Of a stretch of DNA of 64,000 nucleotides, positions 8,097 to 17,007 are shown piece after piece (the stretch's first letter is position 1; every line of letters begins with the position of its first letter). The stretch is from Sphingomonas sp. LM7 (GTDB lineage Bacteria > Pseudomonadota > Alphaproteobacteria > Sphingomonadales > Sphingomonadaceae). The notes under the pieces are model-generated. The model saw only the letters and a program-made list of their open reading frames with translations, was not told the origin of the DNA and made no database searches. Made by a program: the position numbers and the translations under genes. The stretch covers positions 3,565,001 through 3,629,000 of the forward strand of contig NZ_CP019511.1 of NCBI RefSeq assembly GCF_002002925.1, given 5' to 3'.

Positions 8097-8345
8097 ATGA
8101 GGAGCGTTCGACCAAGGCGTGCCGATAGCCGGGAGGCGAAAAACCAACGGCGAAAAGACTCGGCCGGCCTGATCGTCCTTGGCACCGTAGCGGCCCTTGC
8201 GCCTCTGTCGTTGGCGGCAGTGTGCCTGCATATGCTGACGCCTCTCGCAATCAAACAGCTGGACGGAATTCTCGGCATAATGGCGATTACCGCGGGGGCC
8301 GGCATCGCCTTCACCTTGCTAGCCTTGATCAGAAAGCGGACATAG
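8097..8345 (+). CDS. Hypothetical small membrane protein
   Basis: A predicted 82-residue protein with a highly basic N-terminus (MRSVRPRRADSREAKNQRRK) followed by two hydrophobic helices (about 23-46 and 56-76) and a basic tail, consistent with a two-helix inner-membrane protein. I recognise no family. A GTG at 8082 would add five residues; neither start has a clear ribosome binding site. It lies between a MerR-type promoter (7875-7905) and the CDF gene at 8614. It may be a genuine small gene or chance coding in GC-rich DNA. Confidence 0.4.
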   Translation: MRSVRPRRADSREAKNQRRKDSAGLIVLGTVAALAPLSLAAVCLHMLTPLAIKQLDGILGIMAITAGAGIAFTLLALIRKRT

Positions 8346-8549
8346 CCGAGCCTCCCTGGCGACGGGAGCGATTCGGCCGGCCCTGCGGGGCTAAACTTGC
8401 GCGCCGGCCATGCCACGGCTGTCGAGCGACCTCGCTACTGAGTTCGCAGACGCGCGATCCCGTTAGTTTCTTCCGGGTACATCGAGGCGCGTAAAGTTGG
8501 TTCGGTCGTCCCGCCGCCAGCTTCGCATCCTGAGAAGATCATTGAGCGC

Positions 8550-8580
8550 TTGACCCTGAAGCGGCTTCAGAGTGCATAAA
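8550..8580 (+). promoter_or_regulatory. MerR-type promoter/operator for second short CDF gene
   Basis: TTGACC (8550-8555), a 19-bp spacer and CATAAA (8575-8580). The spacer contains a perfect dyad with CTGAAG and CTTCAG arms around CGG (8556-8570). The arms differ from the CTCTA-type sites at 3546 and 7470, suggesting a different MerR paralogue, perhaps encoded elsewhere. The -10 overlaps an in-frame GTG at 8572, which excludes that codon as the gene start. Confidence 0.75.
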
Positions 8581-8613
8581 AGTCGTCGTGTTATCCCCGG
8601 CGAGGTGAACGGC

Positions 8614-9282
8614 ATGGTTTGCAGCAGCTGCGTCCCCGAAACCAAGGACGCGAAAACAGATAAAGCCTGGCGCACCGTCCTTTGGATTGCGCTCGCAATC
8701 AACGCCGCCATGTTCGTGGCGGAAATCGTCGCCGGCATCGCGTCGGGCTCGCGGGCTCTGCAGGCCGACGCGCTCGACTTCCTTGGGGACACGGCGAATT
8801 ATGCGATCAGTCTTGGCGTCGCGGGAATGGCGCTCCGCTGGAGATCGCGCGCCGCATTGGTCAAGGGTGCTACGATCCTTGCGTTCGGTGCCTTTGTGGT
8901 CGTTACTACGATTGCCGCCGCCTTCGGGGACGGCGTGCCACGCGCCGAGACGATGGGTATCGTGGGCCTCCTGGCCCTGATTGCGAACGGTGCAGTTGCC
9001 GCGATGCTCTATCGCTACAGGTCGGGTGATGCGAACATGCGTTCGGTGTGGATTTGCTCGCGCAACGACGCGATCGGCAACCTTGCGGTGCTGGCCGCGG
9101 CGGCCGGCGTCTTCGGCACGGGCACCCAATGGCCTGATCTTGCGGTAGCCGCGATTATGGCGGCGTTGGCTTTGACCGGTGGGATACAAATCTTGCGGCA
9201 GGCAAGTAGTGAGCTCAAACCTTCAGCAAAACGCGATCAGTTACGTAAAATTACTGGGTCCGACACCTTTGTGATGAAATAA
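8614..9282 (+). CDS. Short CDF-like cation efflux protein
   Basis: A 222-residue paralogue of the protein at 6779-7411. The N-terminal MVCSSCVPE carries a CxxC motif. Membrane helix motifs LQADALDFLGDTAN and CSRNDAIGNLAVL match CDF metal-site helices 2 and 5. There is again no C-terminal cytoplasmic domain; the last 30 residues are basic and polar. The start at 8614 is supported by GAGGTGA at 8602-8608, and an upstream GTG is rejected because it lies in the -10 box. It is monocistronic and preceded by its own MerR-type promoter. The likely role is divalent metal efflux. Confidence 0.85.
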   Translation: MVCSSCVPETKDAKTDKAWRTVLWIALAINAAMFVAEIVAGIASGSRALQADALDFLGDTANYAISLGVAGMALRWRSRAALVKGATILAFGAFVVVTTIAAAFGDGVPRAETMGIVGLLALIANGAVAAMLYRYRSGDANMRSVWICSRNDAIGNLAVLAAAAGVFGTGTQWPDLAVAAIMAALALTGGIQILRQASSELKPSAKRDQLRKITGSDTFVMK

Positions 9283-9360
9283 CGTGAAGCTGGTCCGCTT
9301 CTTTTAACTTGATCCGACTAATATTTTTTCGCCGCAGGATCAATCTTGCGTCGAATAGGT

Positions 9361-9374
9361 CTACCAAATGGTAG
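9361..9374. promoter_or_regulatory. Inverted repeat upstream of czc operon
   Basis: CTACCA and TGGTAG arms around AA, 24 bp before the start of the His-rich gene at 9399 and after an AT-rich tract (about 9325-9350). The placement suits an operator for a czc regulator, but I do not recognise the motif as a known family site. Confidence 0.35.
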
Positions 9375-9398
9375 CGTTTTGAGATAGGGGCCGGCCGG

Positions 9399-9740
9399 AT
9401 GCGCAAGCTGATCGCCTTGATCGCAAGTCTGATGCTGGTCCTGACTCTGTGGTCGGGCTTCCAGGCATCGGCCGCTTATGCCTCCGAAGCAACCGGTTGC
9501 GTTGCGGTTGCCGCCGACGCGTATGGCCATGCCCCCGGTGACGCCGATGAAGTCCGCGGCGACAGCGACAAGGCCGCGCCGCACCATCACAATGTGAGCC
9601 ACTCGCACGAATTGGGTATCCCGGTCTCCGACTGGATCGACGTCGCTTTCGTGCGCACCTCGCTTCAAAGCGGCATCGGGCCGGGCGTGCCTCCGGCGGC
9701 GTTCGCGTCTCACCGCGACCTGAGGCCGCCGATCGCCTGA
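9399..9740 (+). CDS. CzcI-like periplasmic His-rich protein
   Basis: A 113-residue secreted protein: signal peptide with a hydrophobic core at about 4-24 and probable cleavage near ASAAYA, then an acidic segment and a histidine-rich motif APHHHNVSHSHELG (about 60-73). Small periplasmic His-rich proteins of this kind (CzcI/CnrI-like) precede czcCBA operons and are thought to bind Zn/Co/Cd or modulate expression. It is the first gene of the czc operon, 66 bp before czcC. Family membership rests on position, size and His content, so the name is tentative. Confidence 0.7.
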   Translation: MRKLIALIASLMLVLTLWSGFQASAAYASEATGCVAVAADAYGHAPGDADEVRGDSDKAAPHHHNVSHSHELGIPVSDWIDVAFVRTSLQSGIGPGVPPAAFASHRDLRPPIA

Positions 9741-9806
9741 CATCGCCGTCTCTCCGTGCGTCCATGACGCGCGGAGCTCTCGCGAATGTCAGGGAGAATC
9801 CCCAAT

Positions 9807-11069
9807 ATGTCTCGTTTCATCGCGGCGCTTCTCGCCGCGGCGTCCTGCGCAGGTATCGCGCAGGCGCAAACGTCGCCACCCGTCGAGTCTGTCGACGTAA
9901 CCACGCTTGATGAAGCGCTGTCGCAAGCCGGCGCAGCGTCCCCTTCGACCGAGGCTGCCGGCTTCGGCATCCAGGGAGCGGAGGCCGGCCGAACCGTTGC
10001 CGGCCTTCGTCCCAATCCCTCGGTTTCTATCGAAGCCGAGAATGTCGCGGGCACCGGACCCTATCGTGGGCTCGACAGTGCCGAGACGACCATCGGCTTC
10101 TCGATGCCGATCGAGCTCGGGGGGAAGCGAGGCGCACGCATCGGCGTCGCCAACGCGCGGACGACCCGCGCACGTCTCGAAGCCGAGATCGCGCTCGCCG
10201 ATGTGAGGCTACGGGTCACCCAGGCTTATAACGAAGCCGTCGCTGCCGAGCGGCGATTGACGGTGGCGCAGGAACAGCTGCGCATTACCGACGAAGCTCT
10301 GCGTGTTGCGAACGACCGCGTCATGGTCGGCGCTACTTCCCCGATCGATGAACAGCGCGCCGCGGTTCAGCAGATCAATGCGAAGACCGACGTTGAGCGC
10401 GATCAACGCGCAGCTGAAGTCGCCCGCGCCAATCTCGGCCGGCTGACGGGAAGCCCGGTCGTCGGACCGCTCGATCAGCGCTGGTTCGACCAGGCGGGCA
10501 AGCCCGGGCCGGAAGTTCCTCCTCGCGCCGAGGGCACGTTGGCTTATGCGGCCGCGGCGGCCGATCTGTCGATCGCCACCGCAAACGTCCGGCTGGCGCA
10601 GAGTCAGCGCGTGCCTGACCTGACGGTCACCGCCGGCACGCGGCGGCTGGAGGCGACGAACGACGTCGCGGCGGTGCTGGGCGTATCGGTCCCGCTGCCC
10701 TTCTTCAACAACGGCCGCGCTTCGATTGCCCAGGCGCGCGCCGAACGCAGCCAGTTCGATGCTCGCCTCAGGCTTGCCCGTCTCGATGCCGAGCAGGCGA
10801 TCGCCAGCGCGCGCGCCGAACGCGACAATGCGGCCGCCACGGTACGTGCTTCGGGGCCGGCACTGGAGGCTGCAGCCGAGGCCGCGCGGATAGCGCGGAT
10901 CGGCTACGGCCAGGGCAAGTTTGACCAGATCATTCTGCTCGAGGCCGAACGCACGCTCGCCGAGACGCGATCGCAGGCGATCGACGCGCTTTTCCAGTTT
11001 CACGACGCCGAGGCCCGACTGGCGCGCCTGACCGCGCCTGCGCCCGACTTTGCCGGAGACATTCGATGA
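9807..11069 (+). CDS. czcC: CzcC-like TolC-family outer membrane efflux protein
   Basis: A 420-residue outer membrane factor with a signal peptide (MSRFIAALLAAASCAGIAQA) and two long coiled-coil repeats rich in Ala/Arg/Glu, as in TolC/CzcC. It forms the outer membrane duct of the CzcCBA Co/Zn/Cd efflux pump. The start at 9807 was preferred over the ATG at 9786 because it gives a clean signal peptide and has AGGGAG upstream. Its stop overlaps the start of czcB (ATGA at 11066). Confidence 0.9.
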   Translation: MSRFIAALLAAASCAGIAQAQTSPPVESVDVTTLDEALSQAGAASPSTEAAGFGIQGAEAGRTVAGLRPNPSVSIEAENVAGTGPYRGLDSAETTIGFSMPIELGGKRGARIGVANARTTRARLEAEIALADVRLRVTQAYNEAVAAERRLTVAQEQLRITDEALRVANDRVMVGATSPIDEQRAAVQQINAKTDVERDQRAAEVARANLGRLTGSPVVGPLDQRWFDQAGKPGPEVPPRAEGTLAYAAAAADLSIATANVRLAQSQRVPDLTVTAGTRRLEATNDVAAVLGVSVPLPFFNNGRASIAQARAERSQFDARLRLARLDAEQAIASARAERDNAAATVRASGPALEAAAEAARIARIGYGQGKFDQIILLEAERTLAETRSQAIDALFQFHDAEARLARLTAPAPDFAGDIR

Positions 11070-12226
11070 CCTTCAACGACAAACGCCTTCTCGGCGGCGT
11101 GAGCGGAGCCGTTCTGCTCGCCGCCATCGGCGGCTTCACCGTCGCGCGTTATACGACGCCGGCGCCAACCGCGCAGGAACCTGCCGCCGCAGAGGAAGCG
11201 CCCGAAGCCGCCCCGGACAGCCTCACCATGACCGGCGAGGCCATCAAGGCGGCCGGCATCCAGACCGAAGCGGTGAGCGCGGGCGGTCTCGGTGCCGAGA
11301 TCGTCTCGCAGGCGACCGTCACTGCGTCTCCAAGCGGCGAGGCCATGGTTACCGCGCGCGCCGGGGGTGCCGTCACGCGCGTCTTCAAGAGGCTCGGCGA
11401 TCCGGTCCGCGCCGGCGAGGCGCTGGCGATCGTCGAAAGCCGCGAGGCTGCACAGATCGCAGCCGAGCGCACCTCGGCCAATGCCAAGGCTGTACTCGCC
11501 CAGAAGGGCCTGGCGCGCGAGCAGTATCTCTACAGGCAACGCGTGTCGGCACGCGTCGATCTCGAACAGGCGCAGGCCGAAGCCGCGGCGGCGAACGCGG
11601 AGGCGCGGCGCGCCCAGGCTGCGGCAGGTGCCGCCAATGTCACGAGCGACGGCAGAGGCGTCATCGTGGCGAGTCCGATCTCGGGGCGCGTGACATCGAC
11701 TGCCGTGACCCTCGGTGCTTTCGTGCAACCCGAGACCGAGCTGTTCCGTGTTGCCGATCCCCGGCTGATCCAGATCGAGGCGCCGGTCGGCTCGATGGAC
11801 GCAGGCCGCATTGCCGCGGGCGATACCGCGGTGGTCGAAATGGCCAACGGCAGAACCGTCAACGCGCGAGTGCGGGCCGTCACCCCGACCCTGAGCGGCG
11901 AGACACGCGCAGCAACGGCAGTGCTCGACGTGGCCGGGGGCGAGCTGCAGCCCGGCCTCGCAGTCCGTGTCCGGCTTAAGCCGAGCCGCGGCGAAACCAC
12001 GACGGCGATTGTCGTGCCGGAGGAGGCGGTCCAGTCGCTCGAGGGGCGCGACGTCGTCTTTGTGAGGACTCCGCAGGGCTTCCGTGCGGTCTCCGTCACT
12101 CTCGGTCGGCGCAGTGCCGGTCGTGTCGAGGTCCTGACCGGTCTGTCCAATGGCCAGACGGTCGCCACGCGGCAGGCGTTCCTGCTCAAGGCCGAACTTG
12201 GCAAGGGCGCGGGGGAAGAGGAATGA
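11066..12226 (+). CDS. czcB: CzcB-like RND periplasmic adaptor
   Basis: A 386-residue membrane fusion protein. An N-terminal hydrophobic anchor (about 8-26) is followed by a lipoyl/barrel-sandwich half (VTARAGGAVTRVFKRLGDPV), an alpha-helical hairpin, the second lipoyl half (IVASPISGRV), and beta-barrel and membrane-proximal domains. It links CzcA to CzcC across the periplasm. It overlaps czcC and the following lipoprotein gene by 4 bp each. It lacks the N-terminal His-rich extension of some CzcB proteins. Confidence 0.92.
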   Translation: MTFNDKRLLGGVSGAVLLAAIGGFTVARYTTPAPTAQEPAAAEEAPEAAPDSLTMTGEAIKAAGIQTEAVSAGGLGAEIVSQATVTASPSGEAMVTARAGGAVTRVFKRLGDPVRAGEALAIVESREAAQIAAERTSANAKAVLAQKGLAREQYLYRQRVSARVDLEQAQAEAAAANAEARRAQAAAGAANVTSDGRGVIVASPISGRVTSTAVTLGAFVQPETELFRVADPRLIQIEAPVGSMDAGRIAAGDTAVVEMANGRTVNARVRAVTPTLSGETRAATAVLDVAGGELQPGLAVRVRLKPSRGETTTAIVVPEEAVQSLEGRDVVFVRTPQGFRAVSVTLGRRSAGRVEVLTGLSNGQTVATRQAFLLKAELGKGAGEEE

Positions 12227-12645
12227 GCGGGATCAAAGCGGCGGCGATCGCCGCCGCGGGTCTGCTGGTCATGACGATTTCGGCATGCGCCAATGGCCCG
12301 CGCCTCGCGGTCCCGCTTCAGTCGGCGTCCGGCAAGCAGCTCAAGATCTGGACGGTGACGGCCAGCGATGAAGGTGACACTGTGCTCGTGTCCGGAATGG
12401 TGCGGCGCCCGGCTTTGTCGGTGGGCCCGATCCCGGGGCACCTGCACGTTGTGGCGCATTTCGCCGATGGCCGCCCCGAAGTCGTCGCCGACACGCACTG
12501 GGGCAGCATCCCGGTGCGCGGCTCGCGGTCCGGGCGCTATTCCGTCCGCCTGCCGATCGCCGATGCCGGAGCCGTAGCAAATATCATCGTGTCCTATGTC
12601 GGCTCCGCCGACATGGTCGACGCGCCATCGGGAACCAACCCATGA
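12223..12645 (+). CDS. Putative lipoprotein inside the czc operon
   Basis: A 140-residue protein with a lipoprotein signal: a hydrophobic stretch ending in the lipobox ISAC (predicted lipidated cysteine C22). The mature part is mostly beta-prone (IWTVTASDEGDTVLVSG, GHLHVVAHFADGRPEVV). I do not recognise a named family. It overlaps czcB and czcA by 4 bp each (ATGA), so it is translationally embedded in the pump operon and probably works in or near the periplasmic complex. A metal-binding or assembly role is inference. Confidence 0.75.
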   Translation: MSGIKAAAIAAAGLLVMTISACANGPRLAVPLQSASGKQLKIWTVTASDEGDTVLVSGMVRRPALSVGPIPGHLHVVAHFADGRPEVVADTHWGSIPVRGSRSGRYSVRLPIADAGAVANIIVSYVGSADMVDAPSGTNP

Positions 12646-15600
12646 TCGCAAGTCTAATCGGGCTATCCGTCCGCGCACGCTGGGCGGTGCTCTTCCTGTT
12701 CCTCGCCATAGCCGGTGTCGGCTTGTGGCAGCTCACCAAGTTGCCGATCGACGCGGTGCCCGACATCACGAATCGCCAGGTCCAGATCAACACCGTCGAA
12801 CGCGGTCTTTCGCCAAGCGAGATCGAGAAACGCGTCACCTTCCCCATCGAAACTGCACTCGCCGGTATTCCCGGACTCGAGACAACCAGATCGCTGTCGC
12901 GCAACGGCTTCAGCCAGGTCACCGCGATCTTCACCGACCGGACGGACCTCTATTTCGCACGGCAGCAGGTCAGCGAGCGGCTGACCCAGGCCCGGGACAC
13001 GCTTCCGGACGACGTCCAGCCACAGATCGGGCCGGTCACCACCGGACTTGGCGAAGTGCTGATGTACTCGGTCGATTTCACCAATCCCGGCGGCAAGGGC
13101 GCGCCGATCAAGGATGGTCAGCCCGGCTGGCAGCGCGACGGCAGCTTCCTCACGCCTGAGGGCGACCGGCTGACCGACGAGATCTCGCGCGCTGCCTATC
13201 TGCGCACGGTGCAGGACTGGATCATCCGCCCGCAGCTCCGCACCGTTCAGGGCGTCGCCGGCATCGATTCGATCGGCGGCTATGCCAAGCAATATGTCGT
13301 GGAACCCGATCCGGTGAAGCTCTCGAAGTTCGGCATCTCCTTTTCCGAACTGGCCAAGGCACTCGAGTCAGCTAACCTCGCGGTCGGCGCCAACTACTTC
13401 AACCGTGGCGGCGAGGCGTTCCTCGTGCGTGCAGACGCCCGTATCCGGGACCTCGATGAAATCACGGACGCGATCGTCGCGACTCGCGGCGGCGTTCCGG
13501 TCGCGGTGAAGGATGTCGCCACTGTGCGTGTCGGCGGCGAGCTTCGCACCGGCGCTGCGAGCATGAACGGTCACGAGGCGGTCATTGGTACCGCACTGAT
13601 GCTCATCGGGGAGAACAGTCGCACCGTCGCCGGGGCGGTCCGCGACCGCCTCGACACGACTGCGAAGTCGCTGCCGCCAGGAATCATGGTTACCCCGGTG
13701 CTCGACCGTTCGAAGCTGGTCAACGCGACCGTCAGCACGGTCCAGCGCAACCTTGCCGAAGGCGCATTGCTGGTCGCGGCAGCGCTGTTCCTGCTGCTCG
13801 GCAACTGGCGCGCCGCGCTGATCGCTGTGCTCGTGATCCCGTTCTCGTTCCTGATGATGGCGATGGGGATGAACGCGTTCGGCGTTCCTGGAAACCTGAT
13901 GAGCCTTGGCGCGCTCGATTTCGGGCTGATCGTCGATGGTGCAGTGATCATTATCGAAAACTGCCTTGCGAGGTTGGCGCACCGCCAGGAGCATGAAAGT
14001 CGTCTGCTGACGCTCCGGGAACGCCTCGAGGTCACGATGCGGGCGAGCCAGGAGATGATCAAGCCGACCGTGTTCGGACAGGCGATCATCCTGCTCGCCT
14101 TTGCGCCCTTGCTCATGTTCACCGGTGTCGAAGGCAAGACGTTCTCGCCGATGGCGATCACGATCATGCTGGCGCTGGTCGCCGCGTTCATTCTCTCGCT
14201 CACTCTCGTCCCGGCACTGATCGCGCTGCTGATCCGCGGCAAGGTCGCGGAGAAGGAGGTCTGGCTGATCGCCAAGTCGAAGGCGCGCTATACGCCGCTC
14301 CTCGAACGCGCCGTGGCAACGCCCTGGCCGTTCATCGGCGCGGGCTTCGCCTTCTTTGCGGCCTCGGCCTTTGTGTTCGGCCTTTTGGGGCAGGAATTCA
14401 TCCCCCAGCTTGACGAGAAAAATCTGGCGGTCGCGTCGACCCGTGTACCCTCCGTGGCGCTCGAGCAGTCGCTGATGATGCAGCGCGGCGTCGAGCAGGC
14501 CGTCACCAGCCTGCCCGAAGTCGAACTGATGTTCTCCAAAACCGGTACCGCCGAAGTTGCGACTGACCCGATGCCGCCGAACATCTCGGACGGATTCGTC
14601 ATTCTCAAGCCGCAGGAAGAATGGCCGGCCGGAGTCGAGACGAAGGAGGACGTTCTCAAGCGTATCGAGAAGGTGACGGGCGCACGGTTGGGACAGGTCT
14701 ATGAAGTCAGCCAGCCGATCCAGCTGCGCTTCAACGAACTGATCGCCGGTGTGCGCGGGGACGTCGCGATCAAGCTTTACGGCGACGATCTCGACAAGAT
14801 GGGGGCCGCGGCGAACCGTATCGTCGCAGCGATCCAGGGGGTACCGGGTGCGGCGGACGTGAAAGCCGAGCAGACCAGCGGCTCCCCGACGCTGGAGGTC
14901 AACTTCGACCGCGCGGCCATCGCCCGGTTCGGGCTCACCGTCGAGGAGGTCGCCGACACGGTCGCCGCCGCGATGGGCGGCCGCGAGGCAGGCCTGGTGT
15001 TCGAGGGCGACAGGCGCTTCGAGATCACCGTCCGGGTGCCGGATACGACCCGCGAGAGCCTTGACGCGCTCGCCAGCCTGCCGGTGCTGCTGCCGAACGA
15101 AGCAAACGGCACGCGGGAATCGGTACCGCTGTCCCAGGTGGCACAGTTCCGGTTCAGCGAAGGGCTGAACCAGATCAGCCGCGAGAATGGCAAGCGCCGC
15201 GTCGTGATCCAGGCCAATGTGCGCGGTCGCGACGTCGGATCCTTCGTGACCGAGGCGCAGGCGGCGGTCGACAAGGTGGCACTGCCCGCCGGCTCCTATC
15301 TCGAATGGGGCGGGCAGTTCCAGAACCTGCAGGCGGCGTCGCAGCGGCTCGCGATCGTCGTGCCCTTGTGCTTCGCGGTGATCTTCGGGCTGCTCTACAT
15401 GGCATTGGGCGGTTTTGCGCGGGCGACCGCGGTCTTTCTCGCCGTACCTCTGGGCCTTGCCGGCGGCGTGTTCACGCTCGCCCTCACCGGGATCGCTTTT
15501 TCGGTGTCGGCGGCCGTCGGGTTCATCTGCCTCGCTGGTGTCGCGGTGCTCAACGGTCTCGTCGTGATGACGGCAATCCGCGAGCGGCTCGACGCCGGGA

Positions 15601-15905
15601 TGGAGTTGAGCAACGCGATCATCGAGGGCACCAAAGAGAAGATGCGCGCGGTCGTGATGACCGGGTTCGTCCCCGCCATCGGCTTCGTGCCGATGGCGCT
15701 CGCACATGGCACCGGCGCCGAAGTGCAGAAACCGCTGGCTACCGTCGTGATCGGCGGCCTGATCGCTGCGACGATCCTCACGCTGCTCGTCCTGCCTGCA
15801 ATCTCCAAGGTCGTGCTCGGCCTCGGCGAACGCTGGTCGGCCCGGCGTGAACGCCGCGTCGCGGCGCAAGGCGACCTGCAAGTTGCCAGAGAAACGGGAG
15901 ATTGA
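12642..15905 (+). CDS. czcA: CzcA-like heavy-metal RND efflux pump
   Basis: A 1087-residue HME-RND transporter with twelve membrane helices and two large periplasmic loops. The TM4 motif LDFGLIVDGAVIIIEN carries the proton-relay acidic residues and matches the Co/Zn/Cd-exporting HME1 class rather than the CusA type. The opening segment VRARWAVLFLFLAIAGVGLW and PIDAVPDITNRQVQINT are typical HME N-termini. Start by ATGA overlap with the lipoprotein gene. It acts as the proton-driven inner membrane component with CzcB and CzcC. Confidence 0.95.
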   Translation: MIASLIGLSVRARWAVLFLFLAIAGVGLWQLTKLPIDAVPDITNRQVQINTVERGLSPSEIEKRVTFPIETALAGIPGLETTRSLSRNGFSQVTAIFTDRTDLYFARQQVSERLTQARDTLPDDVQPQIGPVTTGLGEVLMYSVDFTNPGGKGAPIKDGQPGWQRDGSFLTPEGDRLTDEISRAAYLRTVQDWIIRPQLRTVQGVAGIDSIGGYAKQYVVEPDPVKLSKFGISFSELAKALESANLAVGANYFNRGGEAFLVRADARIRDLDEITDAIVATRGGVPVAVKDVATVRVGGELRTGAASMNGHEAVIGTALMLIGENSRTVAGAVRDRLDTTAKSLPPGIMVTPVLDRSKLVNATVSTVQRNLAEGALLVAAALFLLLGNWRAALIAVLVIPFSFLMMAMGMNAFGVPGNLMSLGALDFGLIVDGAVIIIENCLARLAHRQEHESRLLTLRERLEVTMRASQEMIKPTVFGQAIILLAFAPLLMFTGVEGKTFSPMAITIMLALVAAFILSLTLVPALIALLIRGKVAEKEVWLIAKSKARYTPLLERAVATPWPFIGAGFAFFAASAFVFGLLGQEFIPQLDEKNLAVASTRVPSVALEQSLMMQRGVEQAVTSLPEVELMFSKTGTAEVATDPMPPNISDGFVILKPQEEWPAGVETKEDVLKRIEKVTGARLGQVYEVSQPIQLRFNELIAGVRGDVAIKLYGDDLDKMGAAANRIVAAIQGVPGAADVKAEQTSGSPTLEVNFDRAAIARFGLTVEEVADTVAAAMGGREAGLVFEGDRRFEITVRVPDTTRESLDALASLPVLLPNEANGTRESVPLSQVAQFRFSEGLNQISRENGKRRVVIQANVRGRDVGSFVTEAQAAVDKVALPAGSYLEWGGQFQNLQAASQRLAIVVPLCFAVIFGLLYMALGGFARATAVFLAVPLGLAGGVFTLALTGIAFSVSAAVGFICLAGVAVLNGLVVMTAIRERLDAGMELSNAIIEGTKEKMRAVVMTGFVPAIGFVPMALAHGTGAEVQKPLATVVIGGLIAATILTLLVLPAISKVVLGLGERWSARRERRVAAQGDLQVARETGD

Positions 15906-15907
15906 TC

Positions 15908-16240
15908 ATGCAGAACACAAGGCTGCTTCGCATCTACACCGATGAGGCCGCCTATTTCGGGGATCGCAAGGTCCTCGAAGTGGTCGCCAGCCGCGCGCGC
16001 GACGCGCGGCTGGCGGGGGCGACGATCCTCGAGGCGCTGATCGGCTTTGGCCGCTCCGCGCATCAGCATCGTCGGCACGTGCTCGAAAGTGATCGCTCGG
16101 TCGTCATCGAGATCATCGACGAGGAAGGCGCGCTGCGCCGCTTTGCGCAGACCCTCGACGACATACCCGGTCTCGGCCTGATCACACTGGAAGCCGTCGA
16201 AGTGCTCGGCGGCGCGTTCATGCGAGCAGATCCGGCGTGA
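15908..16240 (+). CDS. DUF190 domain protein
   Basis: A 110-residue protein of the DUF190 family, with a GlnB-like ferredoxin fold predicted for the family. Recognisable segments are RIYTDEAAYFGDRKVLEVV near the N-terminus and ILEALIGFGRSAHQH. Members sit beside czc genes or fluoride channel genes; the biochemical role is unknown. The ATG at 15908 is preferred to the TTG at 15902, which overlaps the czcA stop. It is tightly linked to czcA and is probably the last gene of the czc operon. Confidence 0.85.
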   Translation: MQNTRLLRIYTDEAAYFGDRKVLEVVASRARDARLAGATILEALIGFGRSAHQHRRHVLESDRSVVIEIIDEEGALRRFAQTLDDIPGLGLITLEAVEVLGGAFMRADPA

Positions 16241-16274
16241 CTCGAATGGCGGGGCCGTCGGCGGGAGAGCGCGA

Positions 16275-16961
16275 ATGCTAGCGTTCGGCTATACGCTGGT
16301 GCCGGTCGCCGCAGTGTTTCTCGGCTCGCTTGCCGCAGTATTGCGGCGACCGAGCGAAGCGATGATCAGCGCAATGCAGCATCTCGCGGCGGGCGTTGTG
16401 TTCGCCGCCGCGGCGACCGAGATCCTCCCACAGGTCATGCATCAGGCGTCGCCTGCGGCCACGCTCATCGGCGGCGGCCTCGGCGTGGCGACGATGCTCG
16501 CACTCAAGGAGATCGAGAAAAGGTTTGAAGGCAAGATCGCACTGCTCGGCGCGATCGGGCTCGATATCCTCATCGATGGGCTGGTTCTGGGGCTCGCCTT
16601 CGTTGCGGGCGCGAGAGCGGGCTTGCTGCTTACCATCGCGCTCACGCTCGAAGTGCTGTTCCTGGGGCTGTCGCTGGCGACCGAGCTCAGTGCAACGAGC
16701 CGCTCGCGACTGCGCGTCGTGGCGACCACCACCGCGGTGGCATTGCTGCTGCCCGCCGGTGCGCTGCTGGCGGTACCAGTCGCCCAGTTTCCGCCGGTGG
16801 TCATCGCCGGCTTCCTCAGCTTCGGCCTGATGGCGCTGCTCTATCTCGTCACCGAAGAACTGCTGGTCGAGGCACATGCCAGGCCGGACAGCCCTTTGAT
16901 CAGCGCGATGTTCTTCATCGGCTTCCTCACCCTGCTGCTCATCGAAGAGATGCTGGGATGA
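16275..16961 (+). CDS. ZIP-family metal transporter
   Basis: A 228-residue membrane protein with about seven to eight helices. The ZIP TM4/TM5-like metal-site segments are QHLAAGVVFAAAATEILP (about 35-52) and LDILIDGLVLGLAF (about 95-108), with a C-terminal IGFLTLLLIEEML. ZIPs move Zn or other divalent cations toward the cytoplasm; in resistance clusters their direction and substrate are often unclear. GGGAGAG lies just upstream of the ATG. It is followed 46 bp later by the P1B-4 ATPase and is probably co-transcribed with it. Confidence 0.85.
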   Translation: MLAFGYTLVPVAAVFLGSLAAVLRRPSEAMISAMQHLAAGVVFAAAATEILPQVMHQASPAATLIGGGLGVATMLALKEIEKRFEGKIALLGAIGLDILIDGLVLGLAFVAGARAGLLLTIALTLEVLFLGLSLATELSATSRSRLRVVATTTAVALLLPAGALLAVPVAQFPPVVIAGFLSFGLMALLYLVTEELLVEAHARPDSPLISAMFFIGFLTLLLIEEMLG

Positions 16962-17007
16962 GACGGTCGCCTCGCCAATGCAATTCCCAGCCGGAAGGAT
17001 CGAGATC

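Noticed and set aside
8346..8549. Possible gene before the second short CDF
   Set aside because: Frames in this interval are short and lack start signals. The end of the interval is occupied by the MerR-type promoter.
13368..15881. Open frame of 837 codons on the minus strand inside czcA
   Set aside because: The plus strand encodes CzcA with conserved motifs. The opposite frame is a GC-bias shadow rich in Arg, Asp, His and Gln with no domain likeness.
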